From contig WRKA01000140.1 in assembly GCA_009778265.1 (NCBI GenBank), forward strand, positions 1-6,953: a stretch of 6,953 bases of DNA, read 5' to 3'. A program made the translations under genes and the position numbers. Below, piece by piece: positions 6,107 through 6,953 of the stretch. The stretch's first letter is position 1; each line of letters begins with the position of its first letter. Source of the DNA: Methanomassiliicoccaceae archaeon. Its GTDB lineage: Archaea; Thermoplasmatota; Thermoplasmata; Methanomassiliicoccales; Methanomethylophilaceae. Below the pieces are notes generated by a model. That model did no database searches. It had not been told where the DNA came from and saw only the letters and a list, made by a program, of their open reading frames with translations.

Positions 6107-6163
6107 CGGTTCGATCATATCGGTCCTCTTTCATCGGGTCCCGCCTCCGCTGCGTCAGCGTCC

Positions 6164-6373
6164 TTATGTTCCGATATGAAATTCCTTTTCGCCCCCGTCG
6201 GATCGCTCGATCCGTTCGGTGAACGCTTCGATATGCGGAGACCTTATGTGCCCGGCCGATCCGATCGCGCCCTCAGCATTCAATGCGTCCGTCCTGTATG
6301 ACCTTCCGTCGGCTGAGAACATTCTCAGCTGTCCCCATTCTGAGGACAACCGACCTTCCCTCGGCCGGTTCAC
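6164..6373 (-). CDS. Possible small protein coupled to the UPF0280 gene
   Basis: A 69-residue ORF with a GTG start that shares four bases (GTGA) with the end of the UPF0280 gene, the same style of overlap seen twice in the his operon. The predicted protein begins VNRPREGRLSSEWGQ, is hydrophilic, and has no membrane segment, signal peptide or motif I recognise. Codon use resembles the neighbouring genes, with no obvious bias against it. Against it, two perfect inverted repeats (6199-6214 and 6312-6329) fall inside, so the segment may instead be structured 3' RNA. No Shine-Dalgarno site is evident. Undecided. Confidence 0.35.
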   Translation of the reverse strand: MNRPREGRLSSEWGQLRMFSADGRSYRTDALNAEGAIGSAGHIRSPHIEAFTERIERSDGGEKEFHIGT

Positions 6374-6953
6374 TCAGTGCCGTTCGGCCTCAGCAGCAGT
6401 TTGGTTATCATATGGTCGCTGTTCTCCGAACTCACAAGGTCCGGGACGTCGCCGCATACCGCTAACATCTCATTACAATATGCCAGACATCCGATCACGC
6501 CCTCAACGGAGCAGATGTGTTCCAGCGGGCCGGTCATATCATCTTCGCTTTTTATCATATTTCCGAGTCTCGTGGCGCAGGCGTCCGCCAATGATACGTC
6601 ATTCGAAATGACGGTCGATATATCCGATCTGCCGAAGGACACCGAGGGTCCGACGGAAGCGGATGATGAACATATGCCCAGTATCCGATCCGTCGGAGGG
6701 ACCTTTAACGACAACCGATGACCTTTCACGTCCGCGTACATCCCTATGATCACGTAACGGTCGGATATCATCGCAATATCGCCGCCGTTGTCCACGATCG
6801 CGTATACCGCTCCCGCTGCACTCATTTTTTTCACGGCGTATTCGGCAATGGCGCCGGCGACCGCAGCCATCGGGCCGACGTTCGCGGCGAGGGATGCGTC
6901 GCACATCCTTCTCACCACGATACCGTCGTCATGCGAAGCGCGGTACGGTTCGT
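6370..6953 (-). CDS. UPF0280 (COG2122, ApbE-like fold) family protein, 5' end outside the window
   Basis: The frame is open to the right edge, so at least 193 residues are present and the N-terminus (probably about 50 residues, judging by the family's usual 240-250) lies outside. A GTG at 6918 is available but is not the real start: the family sequence continues upstream of it (EPYRASHDDGIVVRRM). Family signatures are NVGPMAAVAGAIAE (6882-6841), VDNGGDIAM, GICSSSASVGPSVSFGRSD and DACATRLGN. The glycine-rich NGGD segment resembles the flavin-binding part of ApbE proteins. From memory, the COG2122 protein of Methanosarcina has been linked genetically to homocysteine synthesis and sulfur mobilisation. 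That role is not shown by this sequence. It is separated from hisG by 396 bases and probably belongs to another transcript. Confidence 0.9.
   Translation of the reverse strand, partial: EPYRASHDDGIVVRRMCDASLAANVGPMAAVAGAIAEYAVKKMSAAGAVYAIVDNGGDIAMISDRYVIIGMYADVKGHRLSLKVPPTDRILGICSSSASVGPSVSFGRSDISTVISNDVSLADACATRLGNMIKSEDDMTGPLEHICSVEGVIGCLAYCNEMLAVCGDVPDLVSSENSDHMITKLLLRPNGTE

Larger units (their letters stand above)
5974..6369. other. 396-base interval between UPF0280 gene and hisG, rich in inverted repeats
   Basis: The interval holds the hisG promoter, a bulged hairpin at 6073-6106, and four short inverted repeats: TCCGC-GAT-GCGGA (6039-6051), CGCTG-CGT-CAGCG (6148-6160), CGGATCG-CT-CGATCCG (6199-6214) and GCTGAGAA-CA-TTCTCAGC (6312-6329). 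A possible small ORF covers 6164-6373. I found no tRNA features and no RNase P or SRP RNA landmarks on either strand. Confidence 0.6.

Noticed and set aside
6107..6122. GGTTCGATC resembling a tRNA T-arm.
   Set aside because: The flanks do not pair as a T-stem, and no acceptor, D or anticodon arm can be placed on either strand.
5970..6134. A 54-codon minus-strand ORF starting ATGAAAGAGG and ending in an ATGA overlap with hisG, as a possible leader peptide.
   Set aside because: It spans the strong hairpin and the AT-rich hisG promoter, contains only one histidine codon, has no ribosome site, and translates to a poorly protein-like sequence. It is not a histidine attenuator.
6219..6611. A 130-codon plus-strand ORF crossing the UPF0280 gene end.
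   Set aside because: Most of it is antisense to the clear UPF0280 coding frame, and it has serine-, proline- and arginine-rich shadow composition.
6370..6918. UPF0280 gene starting at the GTG at 6918.
   Set aside because: The frame stays open upstream to the edge with family-like sequence, and the resulting 182 residues would lack the family's N-terminal part. The gene is truncated by the window.

Overview
The window is a dense, almost entirely minus-strand stretch from an archaeal chromosome, dominated by a histidine biosynthesis cluster. Archaeal traits include a UPF0280/COG2122 protein, a COG2522-like HTH regulator with CxxC pairs, TATA boxes about 20-35 bases upstream of the first genes, no Shine-Dalgarno site at those first genes, and an oligo-T terminator after the last gene. 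All nine confident genes stop at TGA or TAA and none at TAG. Together with gene content, this suggests a methanogen-related Thermoplasmatota archaeon, perhaps Methanomassiliicoccales. That placement is inference and was not tested by any search.

Reading in the direction of transcription (right to left): a 5'-truncated UPF0280 gene (6953-6370) runs in from the right edge. It may be followed by a small GTGA-coupled ORF (6373-6164). A hairpin-rich intergenic segment comes next (5974-6369). Module 1 is hisG (5973-5110), hisC (5107-4058) and hisA (4016-3294). A 130-residue regulator gene with its own TATA box under an inverted repeat follows (3239-2847). Module 2 has its own TATA box and consists of hisB (2758-2204), hisF (2203-1451), hisIE (1454-855) and a PHP-domain phosphatase (858-208). 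Module 2 is very tightly packed: one abutting junction and two 4-base ATGA overlaps. A T7 tract (193-199) closes it. The left edge (1-120) holds a 23-bp tandem repeat array unrelated to the operon.

The enzymes cover most of the pathway: HisG (step 1), HisIE (steps 2-3), HisA (step 4), HisF (cyclase half of step 5), HisB (step 6), HisC (step 7) and a probable PHP histidinol-phosphate phosphatase (step 8). HisH (the amidotransferase partner of HisF) and HisD (the last two oxidations) are not in the window. I see no clearly novel multi-gene system. The most interesting points are the embedded regulator with its possible operator, the translationally coupled PHP phosphatase, the missing hisH/hisD, the structured region before hisG, and the edge repeat array, which could be the end of a mobile element.
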